DNA of 22,362 nucleotides from an uncultured Clostridia bacterium (GCA_947166205.1 CAMVDI010000008.1:1-22362); one strand, 5' to 3'. Positions 9,077 through 17,610 are shown, counted from the stretch's first letter. Translations and numbers: made by a program. Notes: generated by a model not told the origin, from the sequence alone.

Positions 9077-10609
9077 ATGAACGTAAACCACTACGTATGC
9101 CCCTACTGCAGGAAGAAGATCGAAAAGGAGGAAGTCCTTTTCTGGGAGAAGAGCAAGACGCAGTATACGGACAATGTCCGGGGCAATTTCCTCCGCCGCC
9201 ACGGGGTCAAGGTCTCCGCGGGCAACAAGTTTGACCGGCTTTATTACCGGGTGCGCTATGCCGAGGAAGCGGCCGGAGAGGAGGGAGAGGAAACCTCCGA
9301 AAAGAGAAGGGTCCCGCTGAACGTGGTCCGGGAGGACGAAAACGGCTGGCCCACCATGATCGAGGACTCTCCGGGCAACGCCATCGCGCCGGAGGATCTG
9401 GACCGGAACCGCACGGACAGCCGGGAGGACTCCTTTGACGATATGTTCGACTCCGACAGCTTTGAGGATGAAGCCGAAAGCCGGCGGGAAAGGAACGACC
9501 GGGAGCTGCGGAACATCCCCAAAAGGGCCTGCCCCCACTGCCACTGCGAGCTGCCGCAGCAGTTCGGCACCCTGGAGACCTACCACGTGGCTATGTTCGG
9601 CGGCCGCGCCTCCGGCAAGACCGCCTATCTGGTGAACCTGTTCCAGCAGCTCAAGACCCAGCTGAGCATCAACAACCTGGGTTCCGTTGAGCTGGCCGCG
9701 GAGAGCGAGGCTTATCTCCGCCCCATGATTGAGGACTACGAAAGGGAGGGCACCACCCGGGCCACCCCCGCGGACGGAGGCCTTCTGCCCATCCTCTGCG
9801 TCTACAAGCATAAGGGTTCGGAGGCTTTCATCACCTTCTATGACATCGCCGGAGAAGGTACGGGGGACGCGGCCTATATGGCGAACCATGAGGGCATTTC
9901 GAGCTGCGACACCCTGATGCTGATGATCGATCCGAACATGTTCACCGGCGGCTCCTACTACATGCAGTGGACCGCGAATCATCAGGAGGGGGAGGACCGC
10001 TACAGCGATTCCGGCGACTGCTGCCGGGAGCCCCTGGACAGCTTCCTGAACCAGGCGGGAGAGCTCTGCCGGGAGTATTCGGATCAGATCCGGTATGTGG
10101 TCTGCGTCGTGACGAAGATGGACATGCTGCTGGAATCCCACGCGAAGAACTTCAGCTCCGGGGAGATCGAACTGATCACGGACGTGAAGGAGAAGCACCG
10201 GGAGGCCGTGAGCCTGCCCGTGCTGAAGAAGGTCAACGACGAGCTGAACATCTTCCTGCAGAAGCAGTACAGGATCAACCTGAAGGAGAAGATTCAGGAC
10301 ATCTTCGGCAGCAAGGTCCGAATCAACCTGCTGGGGGTTTCCACTTCCACCCGGGTCCGGGGCGAGGGAAACGAAATCCGGTTTGAGGCCCGGAGCTCGG
10401 CCATGGACTCCAAGCACAGGATCATCGAGCCCTTCCTGGTGGTCCTCATGTATTACGGACTGATTCCCGCCCGGCGGGCGGACGGAAGCACCGTGATCTT
10501 CAGGGCGGAGCAGGAGGAGCCGGAACAGGATCTGAAGCCGGGGATCCCTGAAAAGCCGCAAAAATCCGGCGGATTTCTGTCGAGGCTGTTCGGGAGGAAG
10601 AAAGCATGA
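9077..10609 (+). CDS. Zinc-knuckle TRAFAC-type GTPase (DO-GTPase2-like) with MinD-like membrane-targeting tail
   Basis: The protein has 510 residues and its ATG follows GGAG at 9062-9065. Two cysteine pairs, CPYC (8-11) and CPHCHC (152-157), probably form one bipartite zinc ribbon, separated by an acidic, probably disordered linker (~85-140). The GTPase core has a P-loop GGRASGKT (175-182), a DxxG motif DIAGEG (256-261) and TKMD (346-349), which fits G4 and argues for guanine specificity. GVSTST, after a strand near the end of the core, may be G5. The arrangement resembles the 'double-GTPase' (DO-GTPase) families found next to GAP1 proteins, and the distinct GTPase described next to FtsZl-1. 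The last residues, FLSRLFGRKK (500-509), closely resemble the E. coli MinD membrane-targeting end (FLKRLFGG). The stop overlaps the next start as ATGA at 10606-10609, so translation of the two is coupled. The product is probably a membrane-recruited switch whose partner or regulator is encoded downstream. Confidence 0.9.
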   Translation: MNVNHYVCPYCRKKIEKEEVLFWEKSKTQYTDNVRGNFLRRHGVKVSAGNKFDRLYYRVRYAEEAAGEEGEETSEKRRVPLNVVREDENGWPTMIEDSPGNAIAPEDLDRNRTDSREDSFDDMFDSDSFEDEAESRRERNDRELRNIPKRACPHCHCELPQQFGTLETYHVAMFGGRASGKTAYLVNLFQQLKTQLSINNLGSVELAAESEAYLRPMIEDYEREGTTRATPADGGLLPILCVYKHKGSEAFITFYDIAGEGTGDAAYMANHEGISSCDTLMLMIDPNMFTGGSYYMQWTANHQEGEDRYSDSGDCCREPLDSFLNQAGELCREYSDQIRYVVCVVTKMDMLLESHAKNFSSGEIELITDVKEKHREAVSLPVLKKVNDELNIFLQKQYRINLKEKIQDIFGSKVRINLLGVSTSTRVRGEGNEIRFEARSSAMDSKHRIIEPFLVVLMYYGLIPARRADGSTVIFRAEQEEPEQDLKPGIPEKPQKSGGFLSRLFGRKKA

Positions 10610-13600
10610 GCATCCAGGCACTGCACTATATCACAGGAGACACCCCCCAGTCCGGATTCCGGCGGATCGGCGGATCGGCGGGCTTTCCCGCGGACTCCCT
10701 GCCCCTTCTGAACAACGGGGAGGGGATCCAGGAGCGGGCCCGGGTGGAGGCGGGGGGATCCCGCAAGCCCTCCGGCGCCGGCATCCAGCAGCTGAGCCAT
10801 GTCTGGGAATATCAGACGGGCCGGTTCGGAGTCCCTGTGGTGATCAATACCATCGCGGCCATCGGCACGGGGCGGGTCCACGCCTTTTCCGAGTATGTGG
10901 CGGGCATGACGGAGAACGCGGCGGCGGAAGCGGACGCCGGAAAGCTGATTCAGGGTTCCGAAGCCTTCAGCATGCTGACCCTGGAGAAGTTTATGGCCAT
11001 TCCGGGCCGCCTGGAGGTGGAATGCCCGGAGGAGGAAGAATGGAAGACGGACTTCCCCGCAGGGGAGACCGCCGGGCTTCAGGGCGAGCAGCCGGATGAG
11101 ACCTGGCTGATGACCCTGCTGAGCCACTACTGGAAGCAGGCGTCCGTCCGCGCCTTTTCGGAGAACCCCGCCACCCCGGTCCGGGTCTGCCTCGGCGAAT
11201 TCGATGAGGACGACATTCTGGCGGATACCGAGGAGACGATCCGGCGGGCCAAAGGATTCTTCAGCGGGCAGATCGTGCCCCGGCTGCCCCGCCAGGTCCA
11301 GAACATCGCGTCCATGGCGGCGGGCGTCCACTGCACGGACCGGAACGCCATGTATACCGCCCTGGAATTTGACATTACCCAGGATATGTACCCGGAGGAG
11401 ACCCTGCAGCTGCGGAAAACCCGGGAACTTCGGAAATACCGGCTCAACGAGGGCGAGATGGAGTTCATCCGGCTGGCGGCGGCGGGAAAGACGCCTCAGG
11501 CGGTGCAGGACTTCTTCGAACGGTACAGGAAACTGACGGAGCAGCCTGAAGCTGACGTGCTTCAGGTGCCCTTCATGGCGGACTACCGGGTCTGGTACGG
11601 GCTGTACTGCATGGAGCGGATCGGCGCGGACCGGGGCTTCATCATGAAGGCCGGCATTGCCGGGGAGGAAGGAAACCCCAACGGCAAGGTCCGGGATGCC
11701 AGAGCCTGCTTTGTCCTGCTGCAGGATATGACCCGAATCCTGGAGAACGATCACGGTATCCCCCGGAACCAGGTCACCGAGCTTCTGGAGCCGCTGGAAA
11801 CCGCGGTGCTCCGCGTGATGATCGCCGATATGAAGGAGGATCGCGCGGAACATTTCCTGCTCCACAGAAACGAAATGGTGGAGTTCCACCGGAAAATCCT
11901 GTACCAGGCTTCGGAGACGGAGCTGGACGCCCTGATGACCCTGGCGGTTCTGGATCAGCAGAAGGCCCGGGCGCCGCAGTTTGTCCGGTGCTACCCGGCC
12001 ACCCCCCTGCGGAACGAGCAGGCGGACGAACGGAACGGAAGGCTGCTGGAGCGGCTGCTGCCGGAGGTGATCCGGCCCCTCATCGACGAGGAGAAGAAGC
12101 GGGGCGTCATCGAGAACAAGTATCTGGACCAGCTCCGCTCCGAGGATTTCGCGGACAGATGGGCCTGCCTGCCCCAGAACACGAAGACCCGGGAGGCCAT
12201 GGACTCCTTCCTCCGGCAGGAGATTCAGGACCCCCAGAAGCACTTTCTGCTGTACAAGATTTCGCTGAAATATCTGCCGGGGGACGAACTGCTCCGGACG
12301 ACGCTGAAGCATTTCACGGAGAACCATGCCAGGACCGATTCCCGGCCGGACGAGCGGCAGATCAAAATCGCGGCCTACGGCGCAAGGGAGTACATCTCCG
12401 CCCCGAACCGGGTGAACGGGGAATGCGTAGCCGAAATGAACCGGTACTACGCGGAGTGCTTCCGGAATTACAGGAGCAGTATCGGGAATATCTCCGACAT
12501 CGTGGAGGCCCTGGGCGGGGACACCTCGGACACCCTTCGGATCATCTTCGGGGACGGGGCGTCCGGCCAGCGGATGACGGCGGAGGAGGCGGAAGCGGCC
12601 TTCCGGACGTTCGGCGGCGAAGGGAACAGATACGCGAAGGTCAAGCCCGAATTCTCCGCCATGATCCGGGACCAGCTGAAGGCGGCGCTGGCGGGGAAGG
12701 ACGAGACCGTCGTGGAATGGATCGGCGACATGATCTCCGTGACGGATCAGATCTTTGACCTGGATACCACCGACTATCTGAAGAACATCTTCGATGCCGG
12801 CGCGGAAGGGGAACGGATGCGTCCCTCGGACGCGGCCCACGCGTTCCGGACCATGGCGAAGAAAGCCGGCTCCCTGGACACCACGGTGCAGCGCAGCTTT
12901 TCCGCCATGCTTTCGGCACGCAGGAAGGAAGCTCTGGAGAAGGCCGATCCGGAAGGCTTCGACTGGCTCTGCGACATGGCGGACAACTCCCCCTGGCGGA
13001 ACCGGAAGGAATGGATCGAGGAGCAGCATACGGAGAACGCGCTGATGCTGTGCGGCATCAGCGAAAAGACCGGGGAGCCGGTCAGCACCCAGTCGCTGAC
13101 CGCGCTGAAGGGCTGGCTCCAGGAAAAGTCGCTGCAGCAGCGGGGCGCGTCCCGGCTGCAGAAATACTGCGAGGATGAGCTGAAGAACGACCGCACCGCC
13201 GCGGCGGAGGCGCTGAGCCCCTGCTTCGGCCGGATCGACGAAGGCTGCCCCCTGCTGCGGGGGAAGATCTTTGACGGCGCGCTGGAGAAATACAGGGAGG
13301 GGCTGCACAAGCCGGGCGTTTCCTTCGCCGCGTTGGTGACGGAATGCAGGGAGGATACGGAGAAGGCCGGGCGGAAGCTGGACGAACTGTATAACGGGGC
13401 CCAGGAAGAGACGGAGGATTATCTGCAGCGCCACTTCGCGGAGACGGAGCTGAACCAGCTGGTCCGGGAGCAGGAGCAGATCCCCGAGAACACGGTCTTT
13501 GCCCGCCTCTGGCAGGAACGGGTGAACGGTCAGTTCCAGGGAGAGCAGACCGAAATGTTCAACCGGCAGCCGAACCTGGAACGCCTCCTCGGCCTGCGGC

Positions 13601-14250
13601 AGGAGATGCAGCGGCGGAACTACGGCATGAACCCCGCGCTGAAGGCCGCCTACGATCTGATTGACCGCTATCCGCAGATGCTGGCGGAACTGGGCGAGAA
13701 GACGGAATATGAAGCGGTGACCGGCATGGAAGGCACGCTGCGGAGCATCAATGACCTGCTGAACCAGGCGGGGGACGTGCGGAAGAAGCTGTGCTCCACC
13801 CTGCGGGGCGCCCATGAGGACGAGGAAAAACGGGTGCGGGAGAAGAGCTTCCGGCACGCGCTTTGCGCGGCCATGATGCGGGCCACGCTGACGGGCGAGG
13901 AGAGACGGCTCTCCGGCGAGCGGCGGCGGGGCAAGGGCTGCCCGGACTGGACCCAGGTGCTGGAAACCCTCTTCGGCAACCGGCAGGAAATGGACAGCGC
14001 CATCCGGAAGCCTTACGCGGAAGCGAACCTGGGCGTGCTGCAGAAGCTGAGGGCCACGGTCGAGAACGTGCGGATCATGGCGGCCTACGGTCTGGATGAA
14101 TCCTGGGCGGAGGACCTGGTGCGGACGATCCACAACGATCCGAGCCTGCACAGGTATGAGTCCGCCCTGGCCCGGAACCGGAAGATGAGCGCCAGATATC
14201 AGCTGAGCTTCCATGAGGACGGGCTGATGTTCAACCTGAAACAGATCTAG
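10606..14250 (+). CDS. Large helical GTPase-associated protein (GAP1-N-like N-terminus) with internal repeats
   Basis: The protein has 1214 residues. Its ATG overlaps the GTPase stop (ATGA) and uses GGGAGGAAG at ~10592-10600. The N-terminus (residues ~4-37, QALHYITGD, SGFRRIGGSAGFP, then a Pro-Leu-Leu turn) resembles the N-terminal domain of GTPase-associated protein 1 (GAP1-N type 2), whose genes typically adjoin DO-GTPase genes. That call rests on remembered family features and the neighbouring GTPase. The remainder is cytoplasmic and mostly helical, without membrane segments or a P-loop. A tandem duplication is visible: residues 639-719 and ~720-800 align with an 81-residue period (key pairs IFGDGASGQRM/IFDAGAEGERM, AFRTF/AFRTM, EFSAM/SFSAM, WIGDM/WLCDM). 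A weaker third copy may lie near 806-870. Likely an effector, scaffold or regulator of the coupled GTPase; GAP activity itself is not shown. Confidence 0.88.
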   Translation: MSIQALHYITGDTPQSGFRRIGGSAGFPADSLPLLNNGEGIQERARVEAGGSRKPSGAGIQQLSHVWEYQTGRFGVPVVINTIAAIGTGRVHAFSEYVAGMTENAAAEADAGKLIQGSEAFSMLTLEKFMAIPGRLEVECPEEEEWKTDFPAGETAGLQGEQPDETWLMTLLSHYWKQASVRAFSENPATPVRVCLGEFDEDDILADTEETIRRAKGFFSGQIVPRLPRQVQNIASMAAGVHCTDRNAMYTALEFDITQDMYPEETLQLRKTRELRKYRLNEGEMEFIRLAAAGKTPQAVQDFFERYRKLTEQPEADVLQVPFMADYRVWYGLYCMERIGADRGFIMKAGIAGEEGNPNGKVRDARACFVLLQDMTRILENDHGIPRNQVTELLEPLETAVLRVMIADMKEDRAEHFLLHRNEMVEFHRKILYQASETELDALMTLAVLDQQKARAPQFVRCYPATPLRNEQADERNGRLLERLLPEVIRPLIDEEKKRGVIENKYLDQLRSEDFADRWACLPQNTKTREAMDSFLRQEIQDPQKHFLLYKISLKYLPGDELLRTTLKHFTENHARTDSRPDERQIKIAAYGAREYISAPNRVNGECVAEMNRYYAECFRNYRSSIGNISDIVEALGGDTSDTLRIIFGDGASGQRMTAEEAEAAFRTFGGEGNRYAKVKPEFSAMIRDQLKAALAGKDETVVEWIGDMISVTDQIFDLDTTDYLKNIFDAGAEGERMRPSDAAHAFRTMAKKAGSLDTTVQRSFSAMLSARRKEALEKADPEGFDWLCDMADNSPWRNRKEWIEEQHTENALMLCGISEKTGEPVSTQSLTALKGWLQEKSLQQRGASRLQKYCEDELKNDRTAAAEALSPCFGRIDEGCPLLRGKIFDGALEKYREGLHKPGVSFAALVTECREDTEKAGRKLDELYNGAQEETEDYLQRHFAETELNQLVREQEQIPENTVFARLWQERVNGQFQGEQTEMFNRQPNLERLLGLRQEMQRRNYGMNPALKAAYDLIDRYPQMLAELGEKTEYEAVTGMEGTLRSINDLLNQAGDVRKKLCSTLRGAHEDEEKRVREKSFRHALCAAMMRATLTGEERRLSGERRRGKGCPDWTQVLETLFGNRQEMDSAIRKPYAEANLGVLQKLRATVENVRIMAAYGLDESWAEDLVRTIHNDPSLHRYESALARNRKMSARYQLSFHEDGLMFNLKQI

Positions 14251-14268
14251 GACGGAGGAGAATTCGAG

Positions 14269-14748
14269 ATGGATGTTCGGAAAATCATCGCGGCCTGCTG
14301 CTGCGGCACCGCCCTGCTGCTGATGCTGATTTTATCCCTGATGGATATTTCGGCCGCGGGAACGAGCCTGACCTGGTCATTGACCGGCGCGGACCTGCTC
14401 TCCAGGGGCGCCGCCGGCATTCTGATTCCCCTGCTTCTTCTGGCGGGGATGGCGGTCAGCGCCCTGCTGCTGGACGGAAAAATCAGCGCCGGAATCTGCT
14501 TCGGGGGAACGCTGGTGCCCGTGATCACCTGGGCCGTGATGAAGAATGTGGCAGTGAGCGCCGTTTCCGAGGACATGGCCCTGGCCCGGGCCGGCAGCTA
14601 TCTGATCCGGATCACCATGGGCGCGGGAACCATTCTGGCGGTTCTGCTGGTCCTGGCGGCTGCGATTCTCTGCCTGCTGTCCGGACTGGGACGGAAGGCG
14701 AGGCCCACAACCGCGGGTCTTTCATCCGGAAACGAGGAAGAATGGTAA
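14269..14748 (+). CDS. Small four-helix membrane protein, unknown function
   Basis: The protein has 159 residues. The ATG lies 18 bases after the previous stop, with GGAGGAG at ~14254-14260, which supports operon membership. Four hydrophobic segments are visible at ~6-25, 46-68, 73-92 and 112-139. Positive residues lie before helix 1 (DVRK) and after helix 4 (GRKAR), which predicts both ends in the cytoplasm. The short tail ends NEEEW, an acidic-aromatic end like those of the membrane proteins at 1-2568 (DDFDF) and 17626-18444 (DDDNW). No catalytic motif or known family is recognised. By position it is probably a membrane partner or assembly factor for the receptor encoded 26 bases downstream. 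Confidence 0.8.
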   Translation: MDVRKIIAACCCGTALLLMLILSLMDISAAGTSLTWSLTGADLLSRGAAGILIPLLLLAGMAVSALLLDGKISAGICFGGTLVPVITWAVMKNVAVSAVSEDMALARAGSYLIRITMGAGTILAVLLVLAAAILCLLSGLGRKARPTTAGLSSGNEEEW

Positions 14749-14757
14749 GTCCCCTGC

Positions 14758-14766
14758 GGAGAGGAG
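14758..14766 (+). promoter_or_regulatory. Ribosome binding site that fixes the GTG start at 14775
   Basis: GGAGAGGAG lies 8 bases before GTG 14775. The upstream in-frame ATG at 14742 has a purine stretch only one or two bases away, too close to work well, and would add 11 residues ahead of a clean signal peptide. Confidence 0.75.
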
Positions 14767-14774
14767 TATGGAAC

Positions 14775-17477
14775 GTGAAAAGAATCCTGCTGATACTGAC
14801 CGCGGCCCTTCTGGCCGCGCTGACCGCGTTTTCCGCCGGCGCGGAGGAAGCGCTCCCCGGTCCGGAGCGTGATGTGGTCCTCTATCTGGCTGTCAGGGAC
14901 ACCGTCAAGGCGGATACCGCCCGCTACTTCACGAAGATGCTGGCGGCCACGCGGAAAAACGCCGATTTCCGGATCGCCGGAACCCAGAACGCGGCCCTGT
15001 ACGGAATGGACCGGCTGCAGGACGCCATCAAGGGCGACGCGAACTGGAGCGGGAACATCACCGACAGGTTCAGGTCCAACGTGCTGGAAAAGACGGAGAT
15101 GGACGTGACGGATCTGTGGCTGCTGATTCCGGAGGAAAACACGGAAAACGCGGTGAATCAGGCGGACCTGACCAACTGGATCCGGGGCCTGCTGGAGCGG
15201 GAAGAAGGGAATGCCGTTTCCGTCCGCGTCGTCATGATCGGGGACGGAACCTCCCTGCCCGGGGAGGGCACGGAGCTGGGAAAGCTGATGGCGGAATATC
15301 CGGAGCGGACGGAATGCCTCCGGATCGCTTCCGACTTTCTGGACACGGCGCGGACGGAAGCCACCCGGGAGATTCATACGGGGGACTATCTGATCGCCTC
15401 CCGGTTCGGCGCGCCGGCGGATCTTCCGATCCGGCCGGATGAGAACGGAAGGAACCGGATCGAGCTGCCGGAGGACGCGGAGATTTATGTGCTGTCCCGG
15501 GCTGCGGAGGGCAATATTGCCCTGAAGGACAGCGCCGGGAACTTTGTGACCGTTTCCGCGGTGATGGATCTGCCCGCGGAAAGCAGGCGGGAGACGCGCT
15601 TCCGCCTCTGGAAGTCCGCCCGGGTTCAGGCCGGCGTTTACTATGTGGAGCTGCCGGAGGGCGACCAGGCCAAGGCCTACTGGTATCCGAACCTGGACGC
15701 GCTGACCATCGACGCGCAGATGCCCTCCCCCTTCAAGCACGGAAACAATACGGTGGCCTTCACGCTGAGCACGGACTACGGCCGGCCCCAGGACTTTGTG
15801 GTGGGATACCGATACAGCTTCGACGGGCAGGAGGAAACCACCGTTCCCTCCGTTCCCTATGAGAAAGGGAAGGGCTGGTCCGTGGAGATGAAGGCCAGCA
15901 CCGAAACCACGAGCATCGGCATCACACCTTTCTTCCGCCTGAGCATGGATGACGGCAACATGATTCTGGACCGGGAGGGCGTGTTCCGGGAGAGCCAGAT
16001 TCAGAATATCCCGGTATCGGTTCTGGACGGCGCGCCGAAGCAGCTGACGCTGTATCTGGATACGGAGAAGAACCAGCGCGGCGTACAGACCTATCAGTGG
16101 GAAAACTTCCTGGAATACAACAAGGATGACGACGCCCACGACTTTGAGATCCAGCCGGAGGGGGAGGAGGACCGGATCGAGTGGACCCGGGATGAGAACG
16201 GCTTCACGGTGACCGCGAAGGGGGAAACCGAGCCCGGAAAGCCGGCGGTACTTCACCTTTTCTGCGACGGGGAAGAAAAGTGCTCCCTGGAAATCACCTG
16301 CACCGAGCTGACCTCCCTGATCAGGGAGACGGTCCGGGTCTCCTCCGGGGAAGCGGGGAAAACCCTGAAGCCCGGGGACACGGTTCATCTGGAAGCCGCC
16401 ATGGACGGGACGCTGGGAGACGCGCTGGCCGAGGCCGAGAGACAGGGAATCATCAGCATTCCGGTTCCCGATCAGCTGCAGATCACCTTTACGGAAGGAA
16501 ACTGGCAGGAGCGGATCGCGCTGTCCGGAGACCCGGAGGGCTGGCATGCGGAGCGCCACCTGGCGAACGACGAGACCGCCTCGGGCAGGAACGTCGCGTG
16601 GAAGCTGACCACCGGCGCAGAGGGCAGAACCTGGAGCGAGGGAACGGTGAACTATACGCTTCAGAACGGCGCGCCGAAGCCCGTCCGGGAGTTTGAGCCC
16701 GCCGTGGAGATCCCGCTGGGCGGATTCTTCGGAAACCTTGAACAGGTGAACTTCCTGGAAAAAGCCCTGGGAACGGCGAATCTGATGGAGCTGTTCCAGG
16801 ATGAGGAAACGGACGTGGTCTCCGTCACGGCCGTGGTGGACGGGGCGGAAGTGAAGGAGGGGCTGCTGGTTCCGGCCGAAGGCGGGGATCAGCCCCTGAC
16901 GCTGACCCAGCCCAACGATCAGATCGGGCTTCAAACGGCCGCCCAGGGCGAGTATCAGGTTACGCTGACCGCCTGGGACGGGGTCAACACTTCCGAGCCG
17001 GTGACGGTCCGGGTCCGGGTCTACTCCACGCTGATCCGGGGCCTGATTTTCGCCGGGATCGGGCTGGCCCTTCTGGTGCTGATCCTGATCGTGATTCTGA
17101 TCATCCGGCAGGCCCGGAAACCTTCCTTTGACAATATCCGGATCCGCTGCCTGGCCGGCTCGGACGAGGACCAGGAAAGGAACCGGGAACTGATCGGAAA
17201 CAGCATGCCGGTTCCGATGGCGGATTTCGGCAAGAAGGGCGTTACGCTGCAGACCGCGCTGATCCTGACGGGGCAGCCTCCGTTGTCCGATGAGGGCGCC
17301 GCCGCGGCCAGGGATATCCTGATGCTGCCGACCCGCCACGATGAGCTGAACCTGGTCTTCGGCAAGAACGCGATGCGGATCGCGGGCCGCCAGGACAGGA
17401 AGGAAACCGTTGCCCAGGGGAACTTCTGCAGGATCCGTGTGGGCAGCCAGAACGTTCTGATCGAAAACGTCAGATAA
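14775..17477 (+). CDS. Secreted, membrane-anchored receptor with degenerate vWA-like domain and juxtamembrane cadherin-like domain
   Basis: From GTG 14775 the protein has 900 residues. It begins with a Sec signal peptide (K2-R3, hydrophobic 4-19, predicted cut after AGA at 21-23). Residues ~33-190 read as a vWA-like alpha/beta domain (DVVLYLAV, DLWLLIPEE, VRVVMIGDG at 150-158), but the metal-site DxSxS motif is missing after the first strand, so canonical metal-dependent adhesion is unlikely. Several beta-rich domains follow. A cadherin-like domain at ~639-752 (LMELFQDEETDVVSVTA, YQVTLTAWDG) sits against the single membrane helix (~757-779). The cytosolic tail of ~121 residues begins RQARKPSF and ends in a small beta-like domain. 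The same plan is seen in the protein at 1-2568, so the operon is bracketed by two probable receptor paralogues. Topology puts the large domain outside and the tail facing the tubulin/GTPase machinery. The vWA call is by eye. Confidence 0.85.
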   Translation: MKRILLILTAALLAALTAFSAGAEEALPGPERDVVLYLAVRDTVKADTARYFTKMLAATRKNADFRIAGTQNAALYGMDRLQDAIKGDANWSGNITDRFRSNVLEKTEMDVTDLWLLIPEENTENAVNQADLTNWIRGLLEREEGNAVSVRVVMIGDGTSLPGEGTELGKLMAEYPERTECLRIASDFLDTARTEATREIHTGDYLIASRFGAPADLPIRPDENGRNRIELPEDAEIYVLSRAAEGNIALKDSAGNFVTVSAVMDLPAESRRETRFRLWKSARVQAGVYYVELPEGDQAKAYWYPNLDALTIDAQMPSPFKHGNNTVAFTLSTDYGRPQDFVVGYRYSFDGQEETTVPSVPYEKGKGWSVEMKASTETTSIGITPFFRLSMDDGNMILDREGVFRESQIQNIPVSVLDGAPKQLTLYLDTEKNQRGVQTYQWENFLEYNKDDDAHDFEIQPEGEEDRIEWTRDENGFTVTAKGETEPGKPAVLHLFCDGEEKCSLEITCTELTSLIRETVRVSSGEAGKTLKPGDTVHLEAAMDGTLGDALAEAERQGIISIPVPDQLQITFTEGNWQERIALSGDPEGWHAERHLANDETASGRNVAWKLTTGAEGRTWSEGTVNYTLQNGAPKPVREFEPAVEIPLGGFFGNLEQVNFLEKALGTANLMELFQDEETDVVSVTAVVDGAEVKEGLLVPAEGGDQPLTLTQPNDQIGLQTAAQGEYQVTLTAWDGVNTSEPVTVRVRVYSTLIRGLIFAGIGLALLVLILIVILIIRQARKPSFDNIRIRCLAGSDEDQERNRELIGNSMPVPMADFGKKGVTLQTALILTGQPPLSDEGAAAARDILMLPTRHDELNLVFGKNAMRIAGRQDRKETVAQGNFCRIRVGSQNVLIENVR

Positions 17478-17478
17478 A

Positions 17479-17553
17479 GGGATTCCGGAAGCCCGGAGGA
17501 AAGAATCAACCGGGCGAATCCCGCCGGAAGCCGTGAGGGAAACCCGCGGCGGG
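17479..17553 (+). other. Two overlapping, mutually exclusive hairpins after the receptor gene
   Basis: The 148-base gap before the next gene begins with a long bulged stem: GGGATTC 17479-17485 plus GCCCGG 17491-17496 pair with CCGGGC 17510-17515 plus GAATCCC 17516-17522. The CCC at 17520-17522 is also the start of CCCGCCG 17520-17526, which pairs perfectly with CGGCGGG 17547-17553. The two stems cannot form fully together. A further 6-bp stem (17583-17588 with 17598-17603) lies just before the ribosome site. No T-run follows, so this is not a standard terminator. It may be an attenuator or an mRNA stability element, or chance in GC-rich DNA. Confidence 0.45.
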
Positions 17554-17610
17554 ACCTGAGGGAGGATACGGTTACGGATCAACGCGGAGGAATGAGATCC
17601 GCGGAAGCAT

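Noticed and set aside
6446..9085. Near-identical start contexts of the genes at 6452 and 9077 (GACAG, then ATGAACGTA)
   Set aside because: The match is about 14 bases and does not continue into the coding regions; probably coincidence of similar ribosome sites and MNV starts.
8150..10621. An 823-residue minus-strand open frame opposite the GTPase
   Set aside because: Shadow frame. The sense strand has all GTPase motifs and the antisense product has none.
12541..12850. EF-hand-like calcium loops in the GAP1-like repeats (DGASGQRMTAEE and DAGAEGERM)
   Set aside because: The metal-ligand positions hold Ala and Gly and the central Gly is missing, so calcium binding is not supported; treated as plain repeats.
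10453..14214. A 1253-residue minus-strand open frame opposite the GAP1-like gene
   Set aside because: Same codon-bias artefact. No ribosome site or motif, and it runs through the coupled ATGA junction of two supported genes.
14598..17582. A 994-residue minus-strand open frame opposite the second receptor
   Set aside because: Shadow frame. The sense strand has a signal peptide, a membrane helix and a ribosome site at the proper spacing.
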